Source: Calliphora vicina
Lineage: Eukaryota; Arthropoda; Insecta; Diptera; Calliphoridae
Assembly (NCBI RefSeq): GCF_958450345.1
Contig: NC_088782.1
Coordinates: forward strand, 103,012,358 to 103,076,357
Reading direction: 5' to 3'
DNA length: 64,000 bases
Position 1 is the first letter of the stretch, and the number at the start of each line of letters is the position of its first letter. Position numbers and translations under genes: made by a program. The notes under the pieces are model-generated. The model saw nothing but the letters and a program-made list of their open reading frames with translations, was not told the origin of the DNA and made no database searches. Shown here piece by piece: positions 21,085-33,397 of the stretch.

Positions 21085-21536
21085 GAGGGCTATGTGATAA
21101 TCTGTAAGTATAAGACGGTAGTCTGTGAGTATAAGATTGTCTGTGAATATAAGACGATCGTCTATGAGTATAAGACGGTAGTCTGTTAGTATAAGAAGAT
21201 GCAATGTGAGTATAAGACGGTGTCTATATGTATAGGATCCCTACGAGAAATGGCTGATGGAAACTAACACACTACCAATTTATTTACCAACACATGCATA
21301 CCACAGCACAAGTTGGAAAGAGAAAACAAGTCACATATACAAGAATGTTTACATCAGCTTTTTCACGATGCCCTTAATAAAATGATGGGAACTACTGATG
21401 TATAAACCCATCAGCAATACCCATCAGATGACTGTTACTGTTCTTGTAGGGATGGTAGTCTATGAGTATAAGACGGTAGGCTGTGAGTATAAAACAATGC
21501 TATGTGAGTATTAGACGATAGTCTATGAATATAAGA
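21085..21536. repeat. Old 21-bp minisatellite, left part
   Basis: Degenerate copies of gtctgtgagtataagacggta occur at 21098-21235 and 21454-21536. They carry many substitutions (gtctatgagtata, gtctgttagtata). A MITE at 21237-21453 splits the array, and a B element follows at 21537. The unit shares the 'agacggtagtct' core with the young satellite at 24445. Confidence 0.8.
21237..21453. mobile_element. MITE inside the old minisatellite
   Basis: The inverted ends are atccctacgagaa (21237) and ttcttgtagggat (ending 21453), with minisatellite on both sides. GG lies directly outside each end (21235-21236 and 21454-21455) and may be a 2-bp duplication. No open frame. Superfamily unknown. Confidence 0.55.
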
Positions 21537-22736
21537 CACAGTGGTATGAGAAAAAAAGAGGAAAATTCTCTGCGAGTTGTTAAGTTTTCCTTAATTAATT
21601 TGCCACGTAAAAAGGACAATGTAGACATATTATACGTCAACGGATAGGGAATTTTGTCTACTTTTCAAAGATATATATAACTTTTTTCAACTAAAAAAAT
21701 CATGGAATACTTTTTTGAAAAATATGACAAAAAATGCTTTTTTTGAGTTTTTGCAAAGATACAAATATTTTAATTTGAAATAAAATTTTTATTTATAAAT
21801 ATTTTTTTAAAAAATTTTACAGTAATATAGATTTTTCGATTTAAAATGAAAAACTGAACACCAACTTTTAAATTTATAATCAGGAATCCCGCAATTCCCA
21901 AAAAAGTGTTGAAAAACCCCAAAAATGTGATTTTTTAGTTTTTAAGCTATAATATCCATACCAGGGGCGGGATTATCGGAACCCTTTACAAAATAATTAA
22001 GAACATATTTGGACATGTAAAATGGGTTACTATATTTTGATATCGAGTATGCGATTTGAGAATTTTTGCACTAAAGTTGAATTTTACATAAAAAATAGGC
22101 GTTCTTTGAATGGACCTGGTCCCCTCGCTATTAAAAATTTTAAATTTTTTTTAATTTAAAACATTCGATGTAAAGTTAGCTTTTTAAAAGGTACAACTTT
22201 TTTATACATCCTTTTAGATGTACTTTCTTCCCAAAAAAATAGCGAAAAATCGCCTTTTTAAAATTCAAATGCATGTAACTTTGGTCTCAGTCATGATTTT
22301 TAAACAATTCTTTCTATATTTCATACATAAATTTATTGTTAGTCCAACAAAAATGGAGAAAATCGGGAAATATTTGGAACCGCTGTTATAAAAAAACTGG
22401 AATAGGGTGGGTAAAAATGATGAAAATTTAATTTTTAAATGCGAATATCTCCTAAGTTATAAGAGATAATTGATAGCTACGACGAGGTTTTTTGTAGTGC
22501 TCGATTATATGTGATCGTTTTGAAATCGGAACGCAGCCGAAGAAATAGGATCGTTTTAAAAATTGAACATACCCGAGGTGTCCTACTTTGGGGAACCCTG
22601 GCCGCACCCCCGGTGGGCCCGAGCGGTCAAAATTCAAAACTTAAACTCGACAAATGTCAAATTTCATTCAAATCGGACTAAGGGTTTAGAAGTTTAGAAG
22701 ATTTATTTCCACCTTTTTGTTTCTAATACCACTGTG
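21537..22736. mobile_element. Family B palindromic element, both ends present
   Basis: It starts cacagtggtatgag and ends aataccactgtg. Extended arms pair loosely (gagaaaaaaagaggaaa against the reverse of ttatttccacctttttg). It shares its right half with 1130-1678. The flanks ataaga (left) and cggcagtctgtg (right) join to rebuild a minisatellite unit exactly, so no target duplication is visible. No transposase frame was found. Confidence 0.75.
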
Positions 22737-22790
22737 CGGCAGTCTGTGAGTATAAGATGGTAGTATGAGAGTATAAGACTGAGAGTTAAT
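22737..22790. repeat. Old 21-bp minisatellite, right part
   Basis: cggcagtctgtgagtataag followed by atggtagtatgagagtataa continues the array interrupted by the B element. Confidence 0.8.
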
Positions 22791-24440
22791 GAGAGTTTAC
22801 GCGGATAGTGGGATTATAATAATGCAGTTTGGATATTAAGAAGTGGATACGATTACTTAAATCTCAGTGTCAAGTGATAGTTTATATGGAAAACAAAAAC
22901 AAGATATCAATAATTTCAATATTTGGTTTTCGTTTTAATACAAATAAAAATGATATCAACGCCAAAATTTGTATGAGTTGTTTTGCCTTCTAAAAACAAT
23001 AGAATTTTCATGGGAATAAAAACTAATTTTTGATATTTTATTTTAAGGTCCTTAGTCCTTAGTATTTCTATGATGCCCAAAAATTTGAAATAGCAAATAT
23101 ATGTTTTCGCAAATTTGTTATGCTTTAGCAGTTAACCCTCCTGCGAATGATAAATTGAACTTACGTCAGCATATAGCTGACATGTTAACAATAATAATAA
23201 TAGTAAAATATTTGTCACAACTCATAAATAACAACAAACAATTCCAATTTAGATATTGCATTCTATTAAAGAAATAGCAAACAGATCTGTATCTCGTAAA
23301 ATATTTACACATAACCAGAACACAAAATTATTAAAAAAAAAAAACAATGTTGACATGAAAAAAACTTTCTCAAACAACAAGTCTGAATGAAAAATAAGAG
23401 GAACGAATGACTGACTGACAGACTGACTGACTAGTTATCGGAATAAATAATAAAAAAATATGAATGTACGAGTATGCAATAAAATTTACACAAAGACAAA
23501 CTTTAATAAAAATGTAAAGTGAATTGTGTGAGAAGGTATTAACGAGAGAGATGATATCAGTAATACTTGTAAAACGGTAATGAAAACAACAAACAGCTGT
23601 CAATAATTGAATTTTACATGATATGAGAAAAAAAAAACTTTCAATAAAAAAACGAAATGGCAAGTAAACATGCACAAAAAAAGGATAAGCGGCAAAATAT
23701 TGCGAAAGCAATAAGTACAAAGTAATGAATTTAAGCAGTTGCTAAAAGTATGCTACGAATTTTAATATTATTGTAGCATGGAAAAGTAGACTTTAATTTT
23801 GCACCTTTTTGTTGGTTTTTTTTGGTATTAAAATGTGCCATTGAACCAATATTAAAAAGAAATTAATTTTGTTTAAAGAAATATATTAAAATAAAAATAG
23901 TTTTTGAACTTTTCGAAACCATGGTAATGCTCAGTCTTTGATGCCTAAACATAGATATTATCTAATTGACCTAAATGATTTTTAATGTTATTAAAGAGCT
24001 TTTAAATAAAATTTAACTTTTTCCTTGCACGTTCAAGTTCTCCTACATTTGATGTCACTGAATATATTTTTACTTATATGTACTTACACTTAAATGTACA
24101 ATGGAAAATTTCTCCACAATCCTTTTTTAAATACACTCAACCATTTTTCATGTAAATGAATACATGTATTTACATACGTGCTTATATATATGTGCATATT
24201 TTTATATGGAATGTAAGTAAATTTTTTCTCTTAAATGTAATGGCAAGGAAAACTACCAAATAATATTCTATGGTCGATAACGTTTTAAAAATGTTCATGC
24301 AACATTTAATATAAAAATTCATAAACATAATGTGCGTAAAATGTTAATAGAGCGATTCAGTGCTAGAGTTTTAAATAAAAATATGAAAGCAAAACATTAT
24401 GGAAAAAAACAAGACTACGTACTCTACGACCATAATCTGA
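22791..24440. other. AT-rich stretch, no gene seen
   Basis: It contains a short (actg)n-like tract at about 23410-23432 and no recognised element. A 116-codon minus frame (23370-23720) is hydrophobic low-complexity sequence without motifs. Confidence 0.5.
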
Positions 24441-24444
24441 TTAA

Positions 24445-25292
24445 AAGACGATAGTCTTTAATACAAGATGGTAGTCTTTAATACAAGACGGTAGTCTTTA
24501 GTACAAGACGCTAGTCTTTAGTACATGACGGCAGTATTTAGTACAAAACGGTAGTCTTTAGTACAAGACGGTAGTCTTTAGTACAAGACGGTAGACTTTA
24601 GTACAAGACGGTAGTCTTTAGTACAAGACGGTAGTCTTTAGTACAAGACGGTAGTCTTTAGTACAAGACGGTAGTCTTTAGTACAAGACGGTAGTCTTTA
24701 GTACAAGACGGTAGTCTTCAGTACAAGACGGTAGTCTTTAGTACAAGACGGTAGTCTTTAGTACAAGACGGTAGTCTTTAGTACAAGACGGTAGTCTTTG
24801 GTACAAGACGGTAGTCTTTAGTACAAGACGGTAGTCTTTAGTACAAGATGGTAGTCTTTAGTACAAGACGGTAGTCTTTAGTACAAGACGGTAGTCTTTA
24901 GTACAAGACGGTAGTCTTTAGTACAAGACGGTAGTCTTTAGTACAAGACGGTAGTCTTTAGTACAAGACGGTAGTCTTTAGTACAAGACGGTAGTCTTTA
25001 GTACAAGACGGTAGTCTTTAGTACAAGACGGTAGTCTTTAGTACAAGACGGTAGTCTTTAGTACAAGACGGTAGTCTTTAGTACAAGACGGTAGTCTTTA
25101 GTACAAGACGGTAGTCTTTAGTACAAGACGGTAGTCTTTAGTACAAGACGGTAGTCTTTAGTACAAGACGGTAGTCTTTAGTACAAGACGGTAGTCTTTA
25201 GTACAAGACGGTTGTCTTTAGTACAAGACGGTAGTCTTTAATACAAGACGATCGTCTGATAAGACGGTAGTCTGATAATACCTTAGTCTGAT
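24445..25292. repeat. 20-bp satellite, about 41 copies
   Basis: The unit gtacaagacggtagtcttta repeats with almost perfect identity from about 24480 to 25240, with more variable units at both edges (atacaagatgg, agacgatcgtctgataagac). Each unit holds the dyad AAGAC-ggta-GTCTT, and the outer tac/gta can extend the pairing. The identical centre and diverged edges are what unequal crossing-over produces. No frame or spacer content is present. Confidence 0.95.
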
Positions 25293-26180
25293 AAGACGGT
25301 ATGTGTTCATATGTGTAAATAAACTTATATAAAATACATTCTTATAGTAGAGGTTCACATTAATGCTATTTGAGCACGATTTTAAAAGAACTGTATGTCA
25401 GATAAATGTCACGCTACATTTACACGAGTATTACACTCTGCTAAACATCTAATCACTGCTTTATGAATCTACTAGTCTTTTTACCGGTAGTTAAATTTAA
25501 ACAGCAAATCGCATTCCCGCTTTAAAATCGTTGTCATTTAACGTCTGTGGTTTCATTTTTCGGTGCCATTGCCATTGCCCTTTTTCTGCTATTTTACTTT
25601 TATTCTCCCGTCTGTTGGTAATATGAGCAATTTCCTTACAGTATAATAATATAATATGATTAATTTATTATTATTTTGTCTCCGCTTGTTTTCTAGTTTT
25701 GATGGTTGTAAATTCATTTACCTTTATTAGTATGGTTATAATATCGTTATACTGCTACTGCAAGAAAATAGTGATACTAAAAGGAGAAGAAATATATTTG
25801 TACTTAGATTACTAATGAAATTGCTAGATAAAAAGATACTTTGCTAATAAAAAAAATTTAATTTGTCATTTTAATTTGATGTAATTGTAGCTTGGGTAGG
25901 ATAGAGTCCACCAAAAATGAAAAATAACACATTAGAGAGATATTATTGCTACAATAATAATTCTGTATATTAAAACTTCTTAAATATGTTTAAAAATTTA
26001 AACATACTTAAGAAAAAATATTGTGAATTTTTACTGTAACCATTTCAACATTTTTATAGGTTTTTGATTACAATAATATAGTCACAGTAACTATTTATCA
26101 TAATATGTAAGCAGAGAGCAACATAATATGGTAAGTTCTTAATTATATAAATGGTTGTCACAAACATATACTTGTTTACT
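25293..26180. other. Unassigned sequence
   Basis: Moderately AT-rich. No repeat family or coding segment was recognised. Confidence 0.5.
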
Positions 26181-26189
26181 GTAACCACA

Positions 26190-26222
26190 TGGGTTTGACC
26201 GACCATACTTTCTTACTTGTTT
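26190..26222 (-). repeat. R/C head in reverse
   Basis: gaccgaccatactttcttac followed by ttgttttc is the reverse complement of the R head (acaagtaagaaagtatggtc). It marks the 5' end of an R copy whose body is mostly lost. Confidence 0.55.
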
Positions 26223-26630
26223 TCATTTAGCTGACCTTTCATTTAATGCCTGCTACCAGTCTAAGAAACCGCCATAGAATGAGGATACTTCGTTTAGATT
26301 TATTGTAGAGGAAGATTTCAGTATTTAATGAGTTAGACTAATTACTATATATTCTGAGTATAGCCTGTCAAGATTTTCCCCCTCAAATGTAAAATAGATT
26401 TTAGTACTGGTGTATTTAATGAATGTATTGTCAATTAGGCTGCTTTTATTTATACATCTGTATTCGCATTTCTTTCAACACCTTTATATTTTGACAATTT
26501 TTGCTTTATAGTCTTTGCTTTAGAAAATGATGTTTATAAATGTCCTTTCCACTGCATTGGCGCTGTTAACAATAATTTATTAATAATTGTTATTATGGAA
26601 TTTCTTAAGACATGCCTTTATTTATTTACT
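26223..26630. other. Unassigned sequence between R fragments
   Basis: No recognised feature. Confidence 0.4.
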
Positions 26631-27062
26631 ATACCCTACACTTCCATCTTGGAGAAGGTATATTGTGCTAGTGCTGATGTTTGTCTAACAAAAACCATTA
26701 AGATATTTGAAGATATTTCGATAAAATGTGATACATCAATTCGTGCTGGTTTGAAATAAAATTGTGATTTTTATAGGTATCCACACAAATTTTGCCAAAA
26801 ATAAACTTATATAACAAATCTCTTTAAAATTTTGGTATCTACATAAAATTCAACAGAATTAAGTTTCGTATTGAAATAAATCACGCTACCTTATTTCATG
26901 ACAATCGGTTCTTAATTGATCATAGCTCCCATATGAGGCCCACTTTCAAAAATTACTCACGAAAAAAAAATTATTGAAATTTTAAAATAAAAATTATTTG
27001 CTCAAACACTCAGTGTAGGGTCTTATATGGTCGGGCTTGACGGACTATACTTTCTTAATTGT
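26631..27062 (-). repeat. Family R copy, minus strand
   Basis: The reverse R tail (actataccctacacttccat) lies at the left and the reverse R head (gtcttatatggtcgggcttg, then ctatactttcttaattgttt) at the right. Between them are 'aaaattcaacagaattaagt' and 'gacaatcggttcttaattga' blocks. It is shorter than the copy at 47576. Confidence 0.65.
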
Positions 27063-27480
27063 TTATTTGTTTGCACATGAACAACAAGACGAACGGCGGA
27101 TACAAGATGTCTGCCCATGGCACGTAAAACAAAGATATCATTGTCGTAAGTTAATAATGAGTTGTAAGGAAAATTTAAGTTTAGTTTTGTCTTTGGTAAG
27201 AAGATACGCCTTTAAAATACAATTCTATAAATTCAGTTTATGAACAGTTAGATAAAGATAATGTTTAAATTCTTAGGATTAAGCACATTAGGTTTAATGT
27301 TAAATATATAAAAAATCAAGAAATACTTAATTTAAGTATTTTCCTTATTCCAAAAGACATCATAAAAAAATTGATCTCGGATTCTCCGATTTTTATCATG
27401 ATTTTTTTTACATTGTCTAAACTGTATTACCTAATTCATTTATCAGAAATATTGTAACATTGGTTGGTAAGTTAAATATG
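27063..27480. other. Unassigned AT-rich sequence
   Basis: No recognised feature. The short frame overlapping 27037-27243 has no motif. Confidence 0.4.
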
Positions 27481-27835
27481 AAAACTACATGTGAAAAGTA
27501 CCATTAGAACAAAGAAAAATTATTCTAGTTTCATTACAAAAAAATTCCTTTTAAGTACCGAAATACCATTAACTTCCCTATTCATGATTTTTTCTTCATT
27601 CTGAAGCATATTATCTATTATATATGTCGATTAATTAAATACACAATTTAAAATATTAAAAATGAACAAGTTTTAAATTTCAGAATACTCCATTTAATTT
27701 TTAATCTTAAACAATTCAAACCTGTTTTTTTTGTGCTCAAGAAAATATATGTTTCAAAATAGTACCAAACTGTTTACACGAATTTGGTACAATCTACAAA
27801 TTCCCACTCGAGTTCCAAATAACACACTGTTTCAC
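27481..27835 (-). repeat. Family D fragment, minus strand
   Basis: It contains 'aaaagtaccattagaac', 'ttggtacaatctacaaattc' and 'cactcgagttccaaataac', the reverse complement of 34840-34945 (gttatttggaactcgagtgc). It stops at a cacagtggga sequence at 27833-27842, possibly the tip of a B-like element. Confidence 0.55.
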
Positions 27836-27842
27836 AGTGGGA

Positions 27843-29186
27843 GAAATCACCAATCTAGCTTATAAAAAATCGTATCTTTTAAACTATTGATCTGAGGAGT
27901 AAGAAATGTATGAAGCGATTGTAGCTAATAGAGTGATCTTTAAATATATTGTATTTGTAGACACCCTGTTCCATTACAGGGTGCACCAAAAGGAAGGTTT
28001 TAGTGGAAATTACAATTTTAAAGTTCAACAAAATAAATCAGAATTTTTTGTTAAATAAAACTCAACAAAAAAATATTTTTATATGTTAATTAAATCATAG
28101 CAATAGCTTTTTGCAATAAAAATTATTTTAAAAATGAATTTTCATTGAAAAATGTTGCAAAAAACCTCTTGTTTATGATGGGGTTTCGTGCGTTTTGTTA
28201 CCTAGAATAATTATTTAAAATTATGAATTTTCATTGAAAAATTAGACAGTAAAAGACCATAAAATGTTGGAAAAACCTTAATTGCTTAAAAATTAGATGC
28301 ACAATCATTTCACTGCCTGTTTTAGAAAATAAAAATTTCCATTTGTGAATTTATATTGAAAACAAAAACAAATTTTAGTTTTTATTGCCGTTTCAATATA
28401 AATTCCGAAACGAAAATTTTTATTTTACTTTCAAAAAACCCATAAAAACGAACACATGAATATCGCCCACAAGCTATATTTGCTTAACCCTATTTATATA
28501 TGTAAATATCTCAATTTTAAACATTGTTTTGGTCCTACTTATTGGAAGCCTGGTCCTATTGTGGTGAAATTAAGGACGGCTACACCAGTAACCCTAATGG
28601 CTGAGTATCCCTAACAATACGATTATATAGGAAATTAAATGTATTATACAAGAAATTAAACGTATTTACAAATGTAAATAGTGCCAGGGATCGTAGAAAA
28701 ATATTGGTGCCAGAGCCAAATGGTTAAACAATTGCTTAAAATTCTACTTTGTGGCACTTTGTGGCAGACAATTTTTTGTACAGACATACTTTATTAGGAA
28801 TAGTTTCAAATTCAAAAATTAGTTTGGCGGCAATTATAATCCCTTTTCCCATTAAGAAATTTTGACAAAAATATACTTTTATATATTTAATTGCAAAAGG
28901 TATAACTAAAATCATTTTCACTACAACAAATCATGTCCTCGTAATCTTTAGGACTTGTTTTATCCAAAAATAAAGTGTAGGTTCAATAGCGCAATAAAAC
29001 TTTTCATAATACATTGGGTGAAATATGAAACCAAAATCCCTGATGAACGTACTACTTATTCATTGCATACATTTACAGCCCTGTATTTTCATAATTAACA
29101 TATCAATCGAAAAATGTTGAATGCATTTTATAGTAGCAACTATCATAGAATTATTCTATACTTAGGTTTATAAATTTGAAAAAAAC
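27843..29186. other. AT-rich stretch, no gene seen
   Basis: It includes a short inverted pair, caccctgtt and acagggtgc, at about 27962-27985. No coding evidence was found. Confidence 0.45.
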
Positions 29187-29281
29187 AAGTAGGAGTACTA
29201 TATTCGGCCGTGCCGAATCTTAAATACCCTCCACCTAAATATGATGGTATAAAAACTGAAATAATATAACAATTGTTAGGA
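29187..29281 (+). repeat. Family C head
   Basis: acaagtaggagtactatatt followed by cggccgtgccgaatc and ataccctccacctaaatatg match the head at 52361 very closely, including the following 'ataacaattgttag'. Family A sequence begins immediately after. Confidence 0.75.
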
Positions 29282-30229
29282 ATACCAGTTATTATTAACC
29301 CTAGAGTTTATGTTATATATTTGTTAAATTTCATCAAAATCGGCTCAAAAATATACAACATTTCGAACATTTCGAAATCTTTCCAAGAGAAATTCCAAAT
29401 ATTGAAAAATTTTACCTTTGACCTTCACGATTTAAGGGTTAGCGTCTTCCGATTTTAGTAGAAGTTTCAGAGTATATTTAGAATTATCTGGACTATAATA
29501 TTCTGAATAAGTTTGGCTTAAAGTTCATAAGAGTAAGGAAATAGAGCTCATTGGCCTAAAAATTGCCAAATAATTGGTTTTTCTCGAAAATTTCATTTAA
29601 ATCGCAGGTACGGAAAAACTATAAGAGATATTTTCATAATTTTTTCACATTTTTATTCCCTATTATATTCTTAATAAATCCCAATGAGATGATCAAAAAA
29701 TTCTGAAATTTGTTTAACAAAATTTTTAAAAAATTGAAAATGGAGTTTTGAAACTGCCGTTAAAAAAATTTAATTTTTTTGTTCATACCTAAGAATAGGT
29801 TAACGGTATCCTACGAAGATAAAAACTCATATACAAGTATATATGGACATATTTTAAGTAAAAATGAGCTTTTATTTTAATATTTCTCAAAATATGTTAA
29901 TTTTGTTCCAACATTTCTTGTTCTAGTGGCCTGAGACACGTTAATGGCCTGGCGAATTTTTAATAACTTTAAAATTTTTTAACCGATTTCTGTTTTTTAT
30001 GTCTCATTAGAACGAAAATTACATACACATTTCGATTCTTTTAAATTAAATTGCAAAAGTAATTTTTTAATGGCAAAATTTTTACAAAAACTGAAAAAAT
30101 GCAGTTTTTCCCCCTGTAAATGCATCTCAAAACTTCAAAACTTTCAGGATGATTTTTTACTAATGTTCACCAAACTGGAGGGTGATAATGGCCAAAATCC
30201 AACTTTTGTTTATTAAGGGCCACCCTAAT
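29282..30229. mobile_element. Family A, right half only
   Basis: It starts inside the loop (ttattattaaccctagagtt) and runs through the complete right arm to the terminus gggccaccctaat at 30217-30229. The left half is absent and C-head sequence stands in its place. This points to a recombination or deletion between elements rather than a simple insertion. Confidence 0.8.
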
Positions 30230-30589
30230 GTCCCATTAATTAATAAATATTTCGTAAAATGTTGATTATACAACAAAATGGTAAAATTTTTTTGGAGCTA
30301 AAAAGGGTTATAACATGAAAATTTTCCTCCATGACTTTGGAAATTTCTACACTAATGGATGTAGAATTTCAAGCACTACATCATACAGAAATATCGAACC
30401 ACTTTTTTGACTCAATTTTTTTATATAAATCGTTGAAACTTTAAATTCAATTTCCCAAAAAAAAAATTTTTGGACTTACGTGAAGATAACTTCGGGGCGA
30501 CGATATGTAGGAAGCAAATTTGTATCAAAATTGGCTTAATTTTGAATACTTACCCTTTTTACAAATTATATCCAAATAAATTTCTGTAT
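30230..30589. other. Unassigned AT-rich sequence
   Basis: No recognised feature. Confidence 0.4.
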
Positions 30590-30900
30590 CGTAATAAAAA
30601 AATATTCGTATGTGTATGTCAATTTATAGAAAACTATATTTTATGATAAAAGTACCAAAAGTACCAAAAATATAAAAAAATAAAAAAACTAAAACCTATG
30701 TATATTTGATACTTTTTGATAAGTAGAGAATACGGTTTAAAATTTGTTTCTATGTTTATTGGTTTAAAAGATGCATGGGGTGCCAGAAAGTACCAAAATA
30801 CATTTTTACCCGTTTTCTTACCTAAACGATAGGAATTTCAAAAAGTAACAAACTCATGTTCCTAAAAGTAACAAACTATTACGATTCATATACAATTTGT
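30590..30900 (-). repeat. Family D fragment, minus strand
   Basis: 'aatattcgtatgtgtatgtc' and 'aaaagtaccaaaagtacc' are the reverse complement of 34500-34690 (including gacatagatatacgaatatt). The 'gtttctatgtttattggttt' block also matches 34505-34530 in reverse. Confidence 0.6.
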
Positions 30901-30939
30901 TTATATCAAATTTCAACACGATATTTATTATTATAAGAC

Positions 30940-31380
30940 AGTTATGATTGTTCAATTTATTTTCTGAGGAGGAACTTATATGGGGACTAATGATAAATGT
31001 TGACCGATTTTCGCAGTTTAATTTAATAGAACTTTAGACTCATTTATGCAACATTTTATTAGGATTGCCGCATGATCAACATATTTATGGCTGTTCAAAC
31101 AGTATTTCGGGGGTTCAATTGTATGGGGTCTAGGTGAAATCAAGGACCGATATAGCTCATTTTCGACTCCAAAAAAACCAAATCAACAAAAAGTATTTGT
31201 GGAAAAATTCAGCCTCCTTTCGTTTGGGCCCTATAGTGTTTTTAACAGACAGACGGATGGACGGACGGATATAACTAGATCGTGCTAAATCCTATGAGGA
31301 CCCAGAATATGTATACTTTTTCGCTCGATATGTTAGAAACGGAATGACAAAATCAACAAATCCCCCGTGTAGTTATAGAA
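30940..31380 (+). repeat. Family C tail fragment
   Basis: 'ttcgtttgggccctatagtg', 'cagacagacggatggacgga', 'agatcgtgctaaatcctatg' and 'gaaacggaatgacaaaatc' mark the C-type tail. The terminal hairpin is absent. Confidence 0.55.
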
Positions 31381-32870
31381 ATTATTAAAATTAGTTGGAC
31401 CTATCAGCTCATACACTTTAAAAGATTATTTGAAAAAAATTTAAATTTTACGTGGAGAACATTTCCAAAAGTACATCTGAAAATTGCAATTGCATCATGA
31501 CTGAACAAATATTATGTTTCAAAAGCATCTTAAAACAATAAAATCCGACATTAGCATGGTAATATCGTCCACGCCCAAGTAAATTTTCTTGAATTTTAAT
31601 AAAATGGTAAATAAAATCGCGATTTTTTCGAAATTTAAAAGATTAAAAAACTAAAATGTGCAAAGCACTCTAAAGAGTACATATGAGGCTATCAGCGCAA
31701 AAGTGGTGTAACCCCAAACTATTTACTTAGTGGTATATTCAATATACACCACTTTCGCTACATTACTTTTTTATAATATGTTCTGTGCAAACACGATTTT
31801 TCAACTTCATCTGCTTTTGAATACCAAAAGGTAGCTTAGATATTTGTTATTCTTATGCAAGGATTTGTTTTTCACTCCAAACAAACCCCCTCTTAAGCTA
31901 GCAAAAAGAAATATGAAAAAACATTAATCTTCTTATGCTGTTTTCCAGCTTCGTTTGTCTTCTTCTTTTTTTCAAAAGAAAATAAAAAAATCTTAATCCT
32001 TAGTCTGCATTTAGAACACACACAGCCCCGTGCAGTTTTCCGCAAACTCCTGAGGAGAATAAAAAATCTAGAAACACATTCAGTGCTTCAAATACATATT
32101 GTTGTGTTTCATCATATTTTGCTGTTGTAGTTCATTGTTAAATAACAAAGCAATTGAGGTGTATTAGAGTCGGCATGATTCACATAAATACTTGGAATTT
32201 TTTTTCTCCATATTTTTATAAAACAAGGAGTACAAAAAAAATGCAAAGAAATAAATATTTTGCAAAATGATGCTGTGACATAAAAACGAATTCATAGTTA
32301 CGAAACATTATAAGTATCGAGGAGAAACAGGAAAAATTTGCAACTTCCCATGCTACAATCACTCGCAAGTGTAGAATTAAAGCATAATGTACTCCAGGGT
32401 ATAGAACATGCTGTTTTTGCTGTAAGTTTGTTTTGTTTTAAGCAGAATTTTAGCACGTTTATTTTATTATATGGAATTCAAAGGAAACGTACACTCTTGT
32501 AGTTTTTTATATAGAAAATAAAAATAAAAGTCGAATGTTCTATGATGCAGGCATAAAAAGTGAAATAAAAAGAGCTGTAGTTTTTTATTAGCAAACATTA
32601 TTCTACTAATGCTACTAATGAGTTACAAACTGATTAATTTTGAAGAGGTAGAAATAGTGGTAAATTGGGTAAAATTGATAATCCTTAAACACTAATTCCA
32701 AAAATATAATTTAAATAATATTTATCGCATACCAAAACAAATGTCGAACACGTATTTGCTACTTTTTGCAAATTCGCGCAAATAATTTGGTACTTTTTCA
32801 ATAAATTTTGTTCATGAAATCCACCCAAGAACACAGAAAAAATAGAAGTTTATAGATATCTTCGCGATGT
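31381..32870. other. Unassigned sequence with one small palindrome
   Basis: At 31695-31757 the arms agcgcaaaagtggtgta and tacaccactttcgct flank an AT loop, a possible mini-MITE. Otherwise no feature was recognised. Confidence 0.45.
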
Positions 32871-32929
32871 GTCAAGGAAAGACCTAACATTTGTCCCATT
32901 CGTTCCTATGGACCATGGCTTGGCACTTT

Positions 32930-33140
32930 TGAACAGATAACTATCATGATGTCAATAAGTTCCTTTAGAGATGTAACGCAGTTAATGACGATACTCGCGA
33001 CCTTCTACCAGAAGTGATCAAGGTCCCAAGTGACGACTGCCTAATCGGCATCACAACAATCTTCAATCTCCCCTTGGACAACCCAAATACACGAATGAAA
33101 GGTAATCTAAACGCACGCATATTTTATGAAAATATATGAA
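32930..33140 (+). pseudogene. GC-richer coding-like relic, unrecognised
   Basis: One forward frame stays open for about 60 codons after a single stop, with a protein-like composition (for example DDTRDLLPEVIKVPSDDC and NLPLDNPNTRMKG). It is clearly more GC-rich than its surroundings. I do not recognise the family. It could be an exon remnant or transposon debris. Confidence 0.25.
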
Positions 33141-33397
33141 AAAGCAACGTTTAGGATGGGTCTTAGATGGGCCGTGGCCCAGTAATATAAACAAATAAAT
33201 CTACTAAAATTAAATCAATTATATGAAAATGAAAACACAAAAAAATAAATAATTTTTTTTTACTCTCAATATTAGCTGATTTTCGATTAAAATTCAAGGA
33301 CCGTAAATAATGGTTATCTAGAAAATTTTAAATCAAAAACTCTCTATGTTAGAGTCAACGGAGACCTAAACCGTTATATACCTATAGATACAGCTCC

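Noticed and set aside
23370..23720. 116-codon hydrophobic minus-strand protein
   Set aside because: Composition follows the AT bias (F, I, S, L), with no motif or supporting signals.
24445..25292. Regularly spaced direct repeats resembling a CRISPR array
   Set aside because: Units are contiguous 20-bp tandem copies with no unique spacers, in a eukaryotic transposon-rich context.
28736..28921. 61-codon minus-strand frame
   Set aside because: Short, AT-biased and without any recognisable domain or neighbouring signal.
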